The position numbers and the translations under genes were made by a program. A model generated the notes under the pieces. That model searched no databases. It was not told the DNA's origin and saw only the letters and a program-made list of their open reading frames with translations. From contig NC_085049.1 of NCBI RefSeq assembly GCF_963662255.1, positions 26,692,142 to 26,756,141 of the forward strand: 64,000 nt of DNA. Reading direction: 5' to 3'. This document shows, in pieces, positions 39,780-51,021 of the stretch. Position 1 is the stretch's first letter. Each line of letters opens with the position of its first letter. The stretch comes from Cinclus cinclus (Eukaryota > Chordata > Aves > Passeriformes > Cinclidae).

Positions 39780-39932
39780 CATAGCTCTGAGGGACAGGCT
39801 CTTTCCATAGCTCCGAGGGACAGGCTCTTTCCATAGCTCTGAGGGACAGGCTCTTTCCATAGCTCCGAGGGACAGGCTCTTTCCATAGCTCTGAGGGACA
39901 GGCTCTTTCCATAGCTCTGAGGGACAGGCTCA
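39780..39932 (+). repeat. 26-bp minisatellite (about six copies) abutting a start codon
   Basis: Six head-to-tail copies of a 26-base unit (CATAGCTCTGAGGGACAGG followed by CTCTTTC); the last copy is truncated. Copies differ mainly at one dinucleotide, in the order CT, CC, CT, CC, CT, CT, which suggests expansion in 52-base pairs of units. The array ends three bases before the ATG at 39936, so it lies in the 5' leader or core promoter of the receptor gene. The minus-strand repeat peptide it could encode is a by-product of the repeat. Confidence 0.95.
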
Positions 39933-39935
39933 CGG

Positions 39936-42900
39936 ATGGCCGGGGACGTCACCTACGCCGCCGTGGCGATGCTGCCAAGGGAAAGGCCATGCGTTCCTCC
40001 AGGGACATCAAACCCAGGTAAAACCTCTTGGGCACGCAGGTAAACCCAGGTAAAACCTCTTGCTTGCTGTCTTGAGCTCTCTCTCTCTTTCTCTCTCACA
40101 TTTTAAACCGGGTAAGTCTAGAAGAATGCCATGGGAAGGGCAAGAAGTTGGAATAGCGAACAAAATCCTCGCAGTACAGATCAGCCAAGTTGCTCCCAAA
40201 TCACAATCACCAAGGAGCAGCAGCTCAGGTCTGGTCCCAGGCTTTAAGTAACAGAATGAGAAAAAAAAAGTGTTCATTGGTTGAATAATGAGCATAGTAT
40301 TTCTTTTTAAATTAGTAACATGATCAAGACAATGCTCCACTGAATTACTACCTAGCCCACAAATCAGATCATTGGTTATGTTCATGGAAAAGGAGCAGTA
40401 AATTAATCAGTAAATCAGGAAAGTAGTAGCAGTCAAAAGTGCAGTCACTGTCCCTGAAGGAAGTACTGAATGTCCCCTAAAAACTTCCTGCTTTTTCTCT
40501 TCAATTTTCCAGTGGTGATTTTACAGAATCAAGTTATCAATCTGTGATCACTTCATATATTTGTAAAAAAACCCCAAAGGATTAAACCAGTATTCAGGGT
40601 AAGGAGATTATTTGAACTAAATTTTCTGAAGAAGAGAAATTTCTACTACTTGGGGAAAAAATGTAATTAATTAATTAAAGCATTTAGAGAAAATTCTGGA
40701 TCACATTTAATATGAATGACAGCTTATTATGAGCAAATAGGAAATGCTTGTGGCATCAGACTGAGGATATTTTCATGCTTTCATTATAATTAATGTATTT
40801 AATCCCTTAAGGAAACAACACTGTGTAAAGAGCATTTTTAGATGTTCTAGTTACAATGGAGATTAATAGTGATGATGGTGCTCTGAATGCACTTAAATAA
40901 CAGAAAATATTACCATTTATATATTTTTACAAGACTGGTAACCAAAAGATAAAAAGTAGTTCACTTTATTATATATATGACATTAAATAGTACCTTAGAC
41001 TGTGTGTTCATGAACCCATGAATGTTTGCACTGCTGTAACCTGTGCAACACAAAGAGGGCTTGCCTGGAATTTTATCCAGTATCCAAAGTGACAAAACTT
41101 ATTTATGAAGGGAGACAGACATCAAATCTTGATTATAAAGCATCCAAAACTATTCCTTGATCATGCTGCCTAAAGGAAAAGTTCAGTTTTGGACAGGCCA
41201 GTTCCAGTGAAATTTATCATTAATATGTGGATGGCTCTTAGTAAACTTGTTGAACTGATTTTAACTCTTATTTTCTCACATGAAGTTACTGGTCATGGTA
41301 ATTAAGTGATTTCTCAATGCCGTTTTCCCTGTAAATATTTTACTTCTCAGAAATTTCTAATCATTTTTGTGGATGTTCTTCTGTTGATTCTCCAGTGCTT
41401 CCATCTCCTTAAAAAAAGGGCACCAGAGATCCACCCAGTATTTCTGCAAGTCTGTGTTATCCTGTCTCAATTATACAGAGACAAAAATCTCTTAACTAAT
41501 CTTCTCAACTTCCCCACTATTATGTCTGATTATACTCAAATACATTTTATTTGAATGGGCTTGGACTTACAGTTGGACTTCAGCTGTCACTCAGGTGCTC
41601 TGAAAAACAAGAATGAGGGGATTCTTGGACGCTCTGCCAGAGTGTGTTGAGGAGGATTTAGCAATGGCACTGTCTGTGCACAGGCTTTGGTAGGTGCAGG
41701 TGCTTTTACTGAGCATGTGCTTCAAAACTGATGTTCAAAAGTAGAAAAGTGTTCCCAAATCCCAGCAAGGATAAATACACCTGGGAATCCATTTTCCAGC
41801 AGAAGACTACAGCAGCTTTTGTGTCCCAGCTCCCTCACGGATAACTTGAGAGTTGCCTGATTATAAATCATGTCTACACAGAACTTTCCTTGGGAGAACA
41901 AACCAAGGAGAGCTCAGTTCCATCACAAACTATCCCACAAGTAGTTGTAGCTTTCTATTGGTTGTGCCCTTAACTCCTTGTTCCCCTCCTTAACCTCCTG
42001 GGCTGCTCCAGATGTTGACCAGGTCCACCCGGAGTCTCTCCAGACCCTGGGATGTGCTGACCCACATCTGGGCACAGCATTCCCTAATGGACAATCCCCC
42101 AGGAGCACTCTCTGTCTGCACATTGACCAAGCAGAAGCTTCCAATAAACAGAGATGTTTTTCTGCACCTGAAAGTGGGCACAGGGAAGTGAAATTTCAGT
42201 TTTAGTGACTGAGATCTCCACCTTGTTGTTGAATTAGGTGAGGGTGTGGAAGCATCCGGCATAATTAAGGTTATGTGGTACTTTAAAATCCCCTTCTGAC
42301 TTCTGAGGACTTCACATTCAAATAATCATGTGCCCATACACACTGTAATAGAAGAAATGATTTTGTTTAAGTATTCAGCTTGCATGGATTAGTTTTTTTT
42401 CTTACAGACTTAATGATATTCTTTGAAGGAATAAATGTGCATTTGAGAGAGAAATTATTTACTAATAGTAACCTAATGTCTAAAGTACTTATTTTAGAAG
42501 TACCTCCATTTACAGGGCTAGTGCGTTTTAAAGTTTAAAAGTTCTGAGTGTTTTTGGAAAATTATTTGCATTCTAAGAAGAAAAACTTTTAGGGCATTTG
42601 ATTTGAGAACAATTACATTTAATTTACAAATTTTCTGAAGTTCATTGAACTAATAAATTGAAATAAAGCAAACAACCAAGTGTATTAGGTCAGATTCTCT
42701 AAAGCATGGATTGTCTCTCCTATATGAATAACTCTTATTTGCCAATCAGGTTCTCAGTGAGTTTTTTTACTGAAAAACCTCTCCATACTTCAGCAATTCT
42801 CATATGAAATGCTGCCTCATTTCAACCTAATGAGACTCTGTTCTTCTGGCAAGTTTTTCCCTATGGGTGAAATGTAATACAACACTTCTTTTTTAAAAGC

Positions 42901-45900
42901 CCCAGTGGTCACAAAATAGGGTGGTAGCACAGGAGCTTATTCTTGATATAGATAGATAAAACCTCTCAGTTTATGGAACCAAAAGCAGTGTCCCAAAGGT
43001 CCAGATACCTTCCATAACACTAACCAGTAGCTCTGCATTTTTGGTTTTGTTCTGGTAATGTGCTTCTGGAAAAGGATGTCCATTCCTCCGCTGCTACAGG
43101 GACCACCTGAAATACCCTGGGATAAACACAAGTCAGGAATGCCCCAGGAATTACCTTGCTGCAGCAGCATTTCTCTGAGTGCTGGTTTTCCTTTTGGCAT
43201 TTCTCTGCGCCACAAAGCAGTGATGGCTCTGGTGCCCCTCCAGCCCCGTGGTACCTTCTGAGATGGCTTAGCAACAGATGGGATGCTTGCCATGGATAGG
43301 GTCCAGGTCTTTCCCATCTTTCAGCCTGTTTGTCTGGCTCCTGCTCCAGCCACACAGCACCCAACAGTTCAAAGCTTATGGAGGAGACTTTTCCTGCCTG
43401 ACAGCAGGAGGAAGTGGTAAATCATCATCTTGTGTGTCGTTGCCTAGGAAGAGGAAAATGCTGAACAAGCAGCCCTGGAAACACACACCCCTTTTCATAC
43501 AGGCTCAGCCTTTATTGTTCCTCCACTTGGTGATTTACACAGCCACAAATGTCAGTGTTGACCTTTCCTTACAGGAAACACGATCACATATGCTGAGCTG
43601 CATGTGAAGCCCCAGCCCCAAGGGAACAGCAGAGCAGAGACTTCCGCTCCTGGTACTGTGCAATTGTGTTTGGTTACTAATTATAGATGTAAGTTTTTCC
43701 TATTGCCCAACACCGAAACCAATTATCAAGAGCCTTTATATGCATTCTCTCAAGAAGGGCTAATCTATCATTTAATCTGCTGCTTTTTCCCCTGAGTTCT
43801 CAGATTTTACACTTTCCTTTTAAAAATAATACTGAGGGATGTTTTAAGAATAATTTCTAAAAATGCCTTTGTGCTCTACATGGAAAATGTAGTAAAGCAA
43901 AGTAAAATTGTGCGGTTTTTTAGAACCCTCATGGTGGAAGAGTCCCAGGGATACATTTGGCTTTGGAAGCAGGGTAATGCCCAGCTCTCTATGTGCCATT
44001 AGTGCCCTGGTGATTCTCATCCTCCCTGTGAAGGACCTGCCTGCCAGGGAAAAAGAACATTATACCAGATAGGTCAGGCAGCCACAGGATGGAGCAGTTG
44101 CTCATCTCATACCGGCAAGGTCAGGGAAACAGAGGTTATGGCAGTGCAAATCTGTGTCTCGTGGAACTGGCACCTTGACCCCAAACTTCCTCAGGTTCTG
44201 CGGCTTCCTGAGTGTTTCCCTCTGACACAAGGGTGAATGCCAAACCGCTGGAGAGATGCTTGCTTTGATGCACTTCCTTGTTCCAGGGGATGTCAGTACA
44301 GGGCTTTTTTTCCTGTGCATTTATGGAAGTTATCTTTGAGTTGTGGGACAGGAACAGTAACGCTCAGGAGCAAAGAGGAGGAACACAGCCCACATCCCTG
44401 ACACCACAGCCATCCCTGACAGACACCACAGCCATTCCTGACACCACAGCCCATCCTTGATACTTTCCCTGAATTGCTCTGCAAGGTCTTGCAGTGTGTG
44501 TGTGGGTAGGTGGGAGGAGGCAATGCTTGAGAAAAATAAGTCAAAGAAGAAAAGGCAAATTTGTAATGGTTGACCATCACTTGCTCTATGTGACCAAATA
44601 TTTTGATTTCACTTCTGTGTATGCAAAATGAATTCAGATTTTTAATAAGTAAAATGCCACTGCATCCTCCCAACAGCAGACTGATTTTAGGCAGATGATT
44701 TCTCTGTTATTACCCCAGTGTTAATTTTAAGAGTGCCAGGACCTTAAGCTGCTCTTCCTCCTGTCTCCCTCCAGGCTGCCGGCACAGGTGCTCAGCCTGG
44801 TTCTATGTGGCACTGGTCCTGGCAGTCCTCATGCTCATCCTGCTGGGAATCGTGGCCATACAAGCCAAGCAGGGTGAGTAGATCCTACCTCCTCCTTCAT
44901 CCCTTCATTGCAGACATGGTTAAACCTCTGAAAGAGCTGAGAGAAAAATTCCCTTAGTGTCACACTAGAAGATGTCAACCATTACAGGAAATGAGAGACT
45001 CTTTACAAGGGTCTGGAGTGACAGAATGGGGGGGATGGCTTCACACTGACAGAAAGAAGATTTAGATTGGATATTGGGAAGAAACTTCCCTGTGAAGGTG
45101 GTGTGGCCCTGGCACAGGTTGTCCAGAGAAGCTGCGGCTGCCCCATCCCTGGCAGTGTCCAAAGCCAGGTTGGATGGGGCTCTGAGTAACCTGGGATAGT
45201 GGAAGGTGTCCCTGACCATAGCAGGGGCTTGGAATGAAATGATCTTTAAAGTCTTTCCAAGCCAGGCCATTCCATGGACATCTTCTCAGAAGAGCTTTAT
45301 TCACTGAGTTTGCTCATAGCTGTGTCTATACCAGGCAATGTACACAGAGACATCCTCACATTCACAGTACAGATCTGGGTACAAAGACTGCATTTCCTTA
45401 TCCTTGTTGTTAACTGTGACCTCTCTCTTTTGTTTTATTATTTCTTTTGGCTTTGGGCTGTTCAAGTTTTGAGGGGCAGAGCAGGAAAATCAGAGAGTTT
45501 GCCCCAGTATGGTCTGAATAGCAGCAGCAGTGACATTTCTTCAGAGAAGACCGTCCCACCAGTGCTCCTGAAATGGCTCATGGACGAGCTGTGTGAAGAT
45601 GGACAGGGTGAGGCACAATAGTCCTTTCCAGCATAGAGGACATGTGGTGTCGTGTTGCATCTGTTCCCATTTCTCTGACACCCTGCAGTTTATGGGGACT
45701 CACTGATGCTACCCATGAAGCATGGTGTTCCTGCAGAGCAGTGATAACCAATTCTAAACTAACATTTTAATCATGATAATCTTGCTCCTCTTTTGGTATA
45801 AAGTTTCCAGTATTTTCATTACATTTATTTCAGCCAGGAGCTGCGGTCAGAAATGCTATATATCCTACTCTTGTCCCAGAGAACACTTTATATACAATGG

Positions 45901-47424
45901 TTCATAAACAGGGGGAGGAATTCCATCCATTGTAGGAGCTAAAGGTTCCCCCTGTCCACCCACAGGGACAACATGTGAACTGTGTCCCCCCGGGTGGCAG
46001 CTGCACAGGGGCAGATGTTACTTCTTCTCCGAGGAGACCAGGAGCTGGGAGGACAGCCAGAAAAACTGCCTGGCCAGGAAATCCCAGCTGCTTGTCATTG
46101 AGGATGAAGTTGAGATGGTGAGTCTTGCAGCAGCCCTAAAAGCATGTCACAGGCCTCAGCTAAATATTTCTCAAAGACAAAATGGCCTGGATATCAAGAG
46201 TACATGACAGACAAGCATGAGCCCCATCAGGGAAAGGATCTGACTCTCCCTGCCCAGGAGCTGGGTTTGGGAATGTCAGCAGAGCAGAGCTGAAGAGGAG
46301 AAGCACAAGAGGTGCCAAGTGTGGAAGCCAGAGTAGTTTTGATTGGGAAGGAGAAATGCTGAGGACTTTCCACTCGTTTCCACTGCTTGGCTCTGGGAAG
46401 AGAGGAGGCTGGTCATGTGTATGGGCTGATGTAAGGGGCTGCTCTGCCATGGCTGCATCCCTGTCCTTGCTATTCAAGAGGAAATAAAAGCTGTGCATGA
46501 GCCAGGACTGTGACCTGGGCACAGAAGGAAAGCTCTTCTGTCAGGTAACATCCTTCTAATCATTCCACAGGAATTTATAGACAACAAAGACAAAGATACC
46601 AAATATATCTGGATTGGTTTGGATACTGAAGACATGGAGAAAACATGGAGTTCAGTGGAAGATCACAGAGTAAAAGAAAAGAGGTGATTATTTGTGGAGG
46701 GAGGATGTCTTTGGGAAAAGCAAAGTGTGGTATCCCTGCTTGGAAATACAATTCTCAATCTGAGCTAATTACCCAAAGCACAGATCTAACCCTGTAGCCT
46801 CAGATAGATATCCAGAGTCTATTTCATGGCCAGTTCCAGGTCAATAGGTTCCTGCTGGGCACTTTTGGAAACTGATTTCTGCCTCCAGGACCAACCACAG
46901 CCATAGCTCATATATTTATTAATGCAGAGATACTATTACACACTCTGCTGAAATCCCTGCCAACAAACTCTCTCACTTTATAGACCATGTGCTGCCTACC
47001 TGTGTTGAAGATGATGCCTGTCACATAGCTGTGGGTGGGATCTGTGCAGTTTTCTTCAGCATTGTGGCTGCATGGGGAGGATCCTTATCCTTCCAACACT
47101 AATAATCCCAAGCATCCATCCCCAGAAGCCAGCAGTCCCTGCTGGGGTGCCCAACCCAGCTCTGTACAGCTGCTGTGCTTTAAGGGGGTGATTGAGTGGG
47201 CATCATCCAACCCTCTCACTCCGAGCACCACCAGGATTTTTAACCAGTGCTAACCCAGCAACCCGCTGCATTCCTTTTGGTCTCTCAGCAGGACAGCTCT
47301 AAAAACCATTGAAGCTGACAAGAACTGTGCTGTTTACAGATGGAAAAACGTAATCCAGGCAGACAACTGCCAGACATTAAAGAAGTGGATCTGTAAGAAG
47401 AACGCAACTTTGCTGGTGCTCTGA
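39936..47424 (+). CDS. Inhibitory C-type lectin-like receptor, KLR/NKG2/NKR-P1-like, two ITIMs (265 aa, complete)
   Basis: Exons: 39936-40017, 43575-43652, 44775-44873, 45467-45607, 45966-46117, 46571-46683, 47292-47424. All are AG/GT with matching phases, giving 798 bases. The cytoplasmic tail has two ITIMs: VTYAAV (Tyr7, exon 1) and ITYAEL (Tyr33, exon 2). A type II membrane segment lies at about residues 61-82 and has no charged residue, so coupling to DAP12 or CD3zeta is not expected. The stem (87-133) has an NSS glycosylation site and a cysteine that could allow dimers. The CTLD starts near Cys137. It shows CPPGW, CYFFSEE, LLVIEDEVEM, YIWIGL and WICKK, and lacks EPN/QPD and WND calcium motifs. 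This suggests a protein-binding NK-type receptor on the surface of lymphoid or myeloid cells. Orthology (KLRB1, KLRC, KLRF or KLRG) cannot be settled by eye. Confidence 0.9.
44386..44460 (+). repeat. Short tandem repeat, CATCCCTGACACCACAGC-type units
   Basis: About four imperfect units of 17-24 bases, in intron 2 of the KLR-like receptor gene, about 0.3 kb upstream of the transmembrane exon. Confidence 0.7.
44985..45285 (+). mobile_element. CR1 LINE 3' fragment in receptor intron
   Basis: TTAGATTGGATATTGGGAAG, CACAGGTTGTCCAGAGAAGC and CAAAGCCAGGTTGGATGGGG are sense CR1 3' sequence. It ends AGGCCATTCCATGG, between the transmembrane and stem exons. Confidence 0.85.
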
Positions 47425-48089
47425 GTCACATTTCCACACAACAGGCAGAGTTTCTTGCCAGAAGACCCATTTTACAGACAAACCAATTTGTGATGTAAAT
47501 AATTCTTATCAGACTTGCAGGGAAATTTGCATTTGGCTGTGCTGTGCTCTCTAAGAAGTCAGAAGACAGGACTGCAAGCTGGCATATGAGGATTTTGGGG
47601 TGCTGAGCCTTCACACAGACAGATTTTGGCAGCAGCTGTCTCAGGAAGGTTAGAGGAGGAGTACTGTGCAGGTGACCTGTGTGATGTGCAGGAATTACGG
47701 CCCTTGTGGGGATGAAGGGTGTGCTGGCCCTACTGCTGTCACCGCTGCTCTCAGGCAGCTTCTGAGCTGGGGACTTCTTATTTGAGTTTCAGGATTTTAG
47801 TGTTTCCTGAAGTTTGTGTTTTGTTTTGTTTTTTCCTCCTCCTTGGGGTTGTAGTTGTGACTCACAGAAGCCACTTGAGGGTTGGAAAAATGCATTTATT
47901 GGACAGTGTCTTATTCAAAGCTGCTGCACAGCTACTGGATGTAAATAGCACACCAGGCATGGAGTGACTTTTAACACTTGTGGTTAATGTGCTGATTGCT
48001 CCCATCTTCTTCTGGTGCTGAGCCTTGGAATCTGAAGGGATTAACTAGGGAAGGGGCTTGGACTGTAAGACAACATTGCAGGGCAAGGA

Positions 48090-48284
48090 AATAAAAGGTG
48101 ATAACCTTTCTCTCCACCTATATTTTGTATTGTAAATCCCTTTGTATTGTAAATCCCCTTTGCATTGTAAATTCCAATCACAGCTATGGTGTGATGAGGT
48201 ACCAAGACCAAAGAGTGGTGAAATTAATGCCTGGGAACACACTCAATAAATACATTACTTAGGCATTGAAGTGTCATGAATAAA
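48090..48284 (+). terminator. Candidate poly(A) signals of the receptor gene
   Basis: AATAAA occurs at 48090-48095, 48245-48250 and 48279-48284, within 0.9 kb of the stop codon at 47424. Any of these could define the 3' end. The choice cannot be made from sequence alone. Confidence 0.45.
48118..48176 (+). repeat. Three tandem copies of a TTTGTATTGTAAATCCC unit
   Basis: Three imperfect copies of about 18 bases lie inside the probable 3' untranslated region of the KLR-like receptor. Each copy contains TTGTAAAT. Confidence 0.85.
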
Positions 48285-48289
48285 TGCTA

Positions 48290-51015
48290 TTTCTGGGTCT
48301 AGAACACAGAAGTGCTAAGAGCAGTCTGACCTAGTGCCTTTATTAGATTCACATATTTGACAAAAATGAAGAAATGTCATGAATTGAAGGTGCTACTCTA
48401 ACAAAAATGGCACCAACTGGAATTTAAGTCCCTATAGCAATGAGAAAGAGAAACGAGTCTAACATGGCTTTTGAGATGTTGAGCTTTTACCTCATCTTTG
48501 CTGTGATGCACAAAAATAAAGGCAGCTGCAGTTTCACAGAGATGTTTTTCCACACCTGTGCATGCCTGGGGAGGATAATGTCCAGCACTTTAGGGGTGCA
48601 GATTAAAAAGTGAGCTGTACCCTCAGGGACTTCCCTTCAAACAGCAACAACAAAAAAATCTCAACACAGATTTACCCTGCAGAATGCAGCATCAGCAGCT
48701 CAAGACTCATGAGAAACTGTTGTTATGTAAGAGGAAACAACAAAAATCCCCCAAACTCAGCACAACATGTGGGGGAAGGGGGTTGGTTTTCTTGCTCTAG
48801 ACAGAGAAGCAAAGAAAAGGAGAGAGTCTGAAATGAGTAAGATTATCATCTATACCTATATAATATATGCTTTATAGAGAGATAATTTCTCACTGCTGAG
48901 AAATTTTCACTTCAGGGTACTCACAGCACACCCTTCTCCATATAGTGGAGTTGACAATTGCTGGTTTTATGGCAGATCTTTCTTGATTCATGCTGAATTT
49001 AACAAGAAAAACTAACTCCTTCATGCTGGCTTCTCTCGAATTAGTTGTGGTGTGTAGGTTTTAACAATATTCTTGAAACATCTACTATTTGGGCCTACTT
49101 GCTGTTATTCATGTAATTAAGCAAGTTTTTGCAGGGCCTTACTGAAGCTCTTACCTACAATTTAAGGACTTATTTAAAAAGAAAAAAGAAAAATAAATTA
49201 TCATTTAAGTACTTCATCAAACTCCACTCTGAGTAAAACAAGTTAGCAGAGTTTGCAGCTTGACCCTTCTTTTCTTAACATCACCAAAGAAGATGTTCAT
49301 TGCATCTCTGAGGAGTCAGATTCCAGAATAGCTTTCACTGTAACCCTTTGTTAAAAGTCTGACACATTATGACGTGTTAGAAAGGGAAAAACATTATTTT
49401 TTTGATCAAATGTCCTGTTCCATGTCAACACCAACATTATGATTAAAGATTTTTTTCATGTTCAAAACCTGAATATTTTACTTCGCTTCAGATCTTTTTT
49501 CACCAAAATGGTGCCCGAGATAAAAAATACTTTAAATGTCCCAACATTAAGATACAAGCCACTGTAATTCAGGGGGTCTGTGAAGAAATTTATTAAGTAT
49601 CTTTTCAGGACTATTGCACATACCATATCCTTCAGAATCAGGTTAATTTAAAAACATTGCAGTATAACACTCTTCCCCCAACATATAAATTAATACTTAA
49701 TCAGACTTTTCATACTGTAGAGTACTGTTACTGTGCCTATAAAGAATACAAGCAATTAAGAAAAGTGTAATCCAGTAAAATTAGTGATTATATTTAAATA
49801 AACATCTGAAAGTCACAAGTTGCTGACAGTGTGTCTTGTGTATCCATGTGCATGGTCCTGCTACAGTCAAGTCCTTCTGCCACAGAAAATAAAGGTGAAC
49901 TTCCCATTCTTCCTTCTCTAGAAACTTGATAGTTATATTCCTCCCAGGAAAATTTGCTTCCTCTGGGTCAAATGACACTTTTAATCTTTGGATAACCTGC
50001 TAGACATGCGTGGGACTCAGACAATCAGAGGGTTTGTGCCCTAATTCTGTTCAGGCTCCCAGCAATCCAAGAGCACTGGAGGCTGCTGCTGAAAATGCGA
50101 CCCACACAAGGAAACACTGACTGTCCATCTGGAAATGCCCCCCTTGCTCAGAAGCCTCACACCATGACAGGCACAGGGCATGAGGAAAACAAAGAGAAAC
50201 ATCCTTTGATGTTAATTCTCTCATTCCCTTCTACTGATTTTGCCTCCTTGCACCAATGATTATTTCTACCTTTACACATTAATGCCTGTGGCTTCAGTGT
50301 CACTCTTCCAACACTTCTGCCCCCACCATCAGTGCAGATGCTCAGGTAAATAAACATTCTTATCTATTGTGAGCTTCTTTTGGCTAAAGAAAGTGCTGTG
50401 AGAATAACTTCAGATGCAGTGCAGCTACACAAGTCAGCTTGACAGTGTTATCACCAGGATTTAACAAAATTAAAGTAATATAACATTGACAAAACATGGA
50501 ATACGATGCAAGGTGCATCCCATCAAATGGAAAGAGAGGAATTTGCTGTGATCCTGTCTGAAACAACAGTGTTCACTTCTGCATTGCCCTGTATCCACGA
50601 GGCACTGGCAGCCCTCCAGACAGACCCATTTCACCACCCATCCCTGCACACAGAGCCTGGCAAAAGGAAAAGCAGAACAAAAACCTCCAACTGCACACCC
50701 AAAAGGGAAAGAAAGAGCAGCTGCTCCTACAAGAGAAGAGTAAATTGAAAAAACACTGATGGCATAACAAAAAGAAGCTACAGTTGGGAAATAGCTAGAA
50801 AAATGGGGCAAGGAAATGACTTATCAAGTTGCTGAAGAGAGCATTTTAAATGGTATCTTTAAAGCCTTCCTCCTTGGGTGGAGAATTCTGGCTACCAAGA
50901 AAAGTCATTCACCTGCAGGTAGGAGCTGGGACACATTCCCAGGTCCCAAAGTATAGACATAGCCTGTGCAGGCATAGCAGAGCTCTGAGTGTCAGGGGTG
51001 GTGGCTTTGTCCACC
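48290..51015. other. Intergenic sequence between two convergent lectin genes
   Basis: About 2.7 kb of AT-rich DNA without a recognised exon or mobile element. It separates the 3' ends of the plus-strand KLR-like receptor and the minus-strand CLEC2-like gene. Confidence 0.5.
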
Positions 51016-51021
51016 TTTATT
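51016..51021 (-). terminator. AATAAA overlapping the stop codon of the CLEC2-like gene
   Basis: The reading CAA-TAA-AGG at the end of the last exon creates AATAAA on the minus strand across the stop codon. It could serve as a poly(A) signal giving an almost UTR-less mRNA, or be coincidental. No other AATAAA was noticed close downstream. Confidence 0.3.

Noticed and set aside
39657..39952. Repetitive minus-strand peptides with SELWKEPVPRSYGK-type repeats
   Set aside because: They are encoded by the 26-base minisatellite, whose unit length is not a multiple of three, so all frames stay open without selection.
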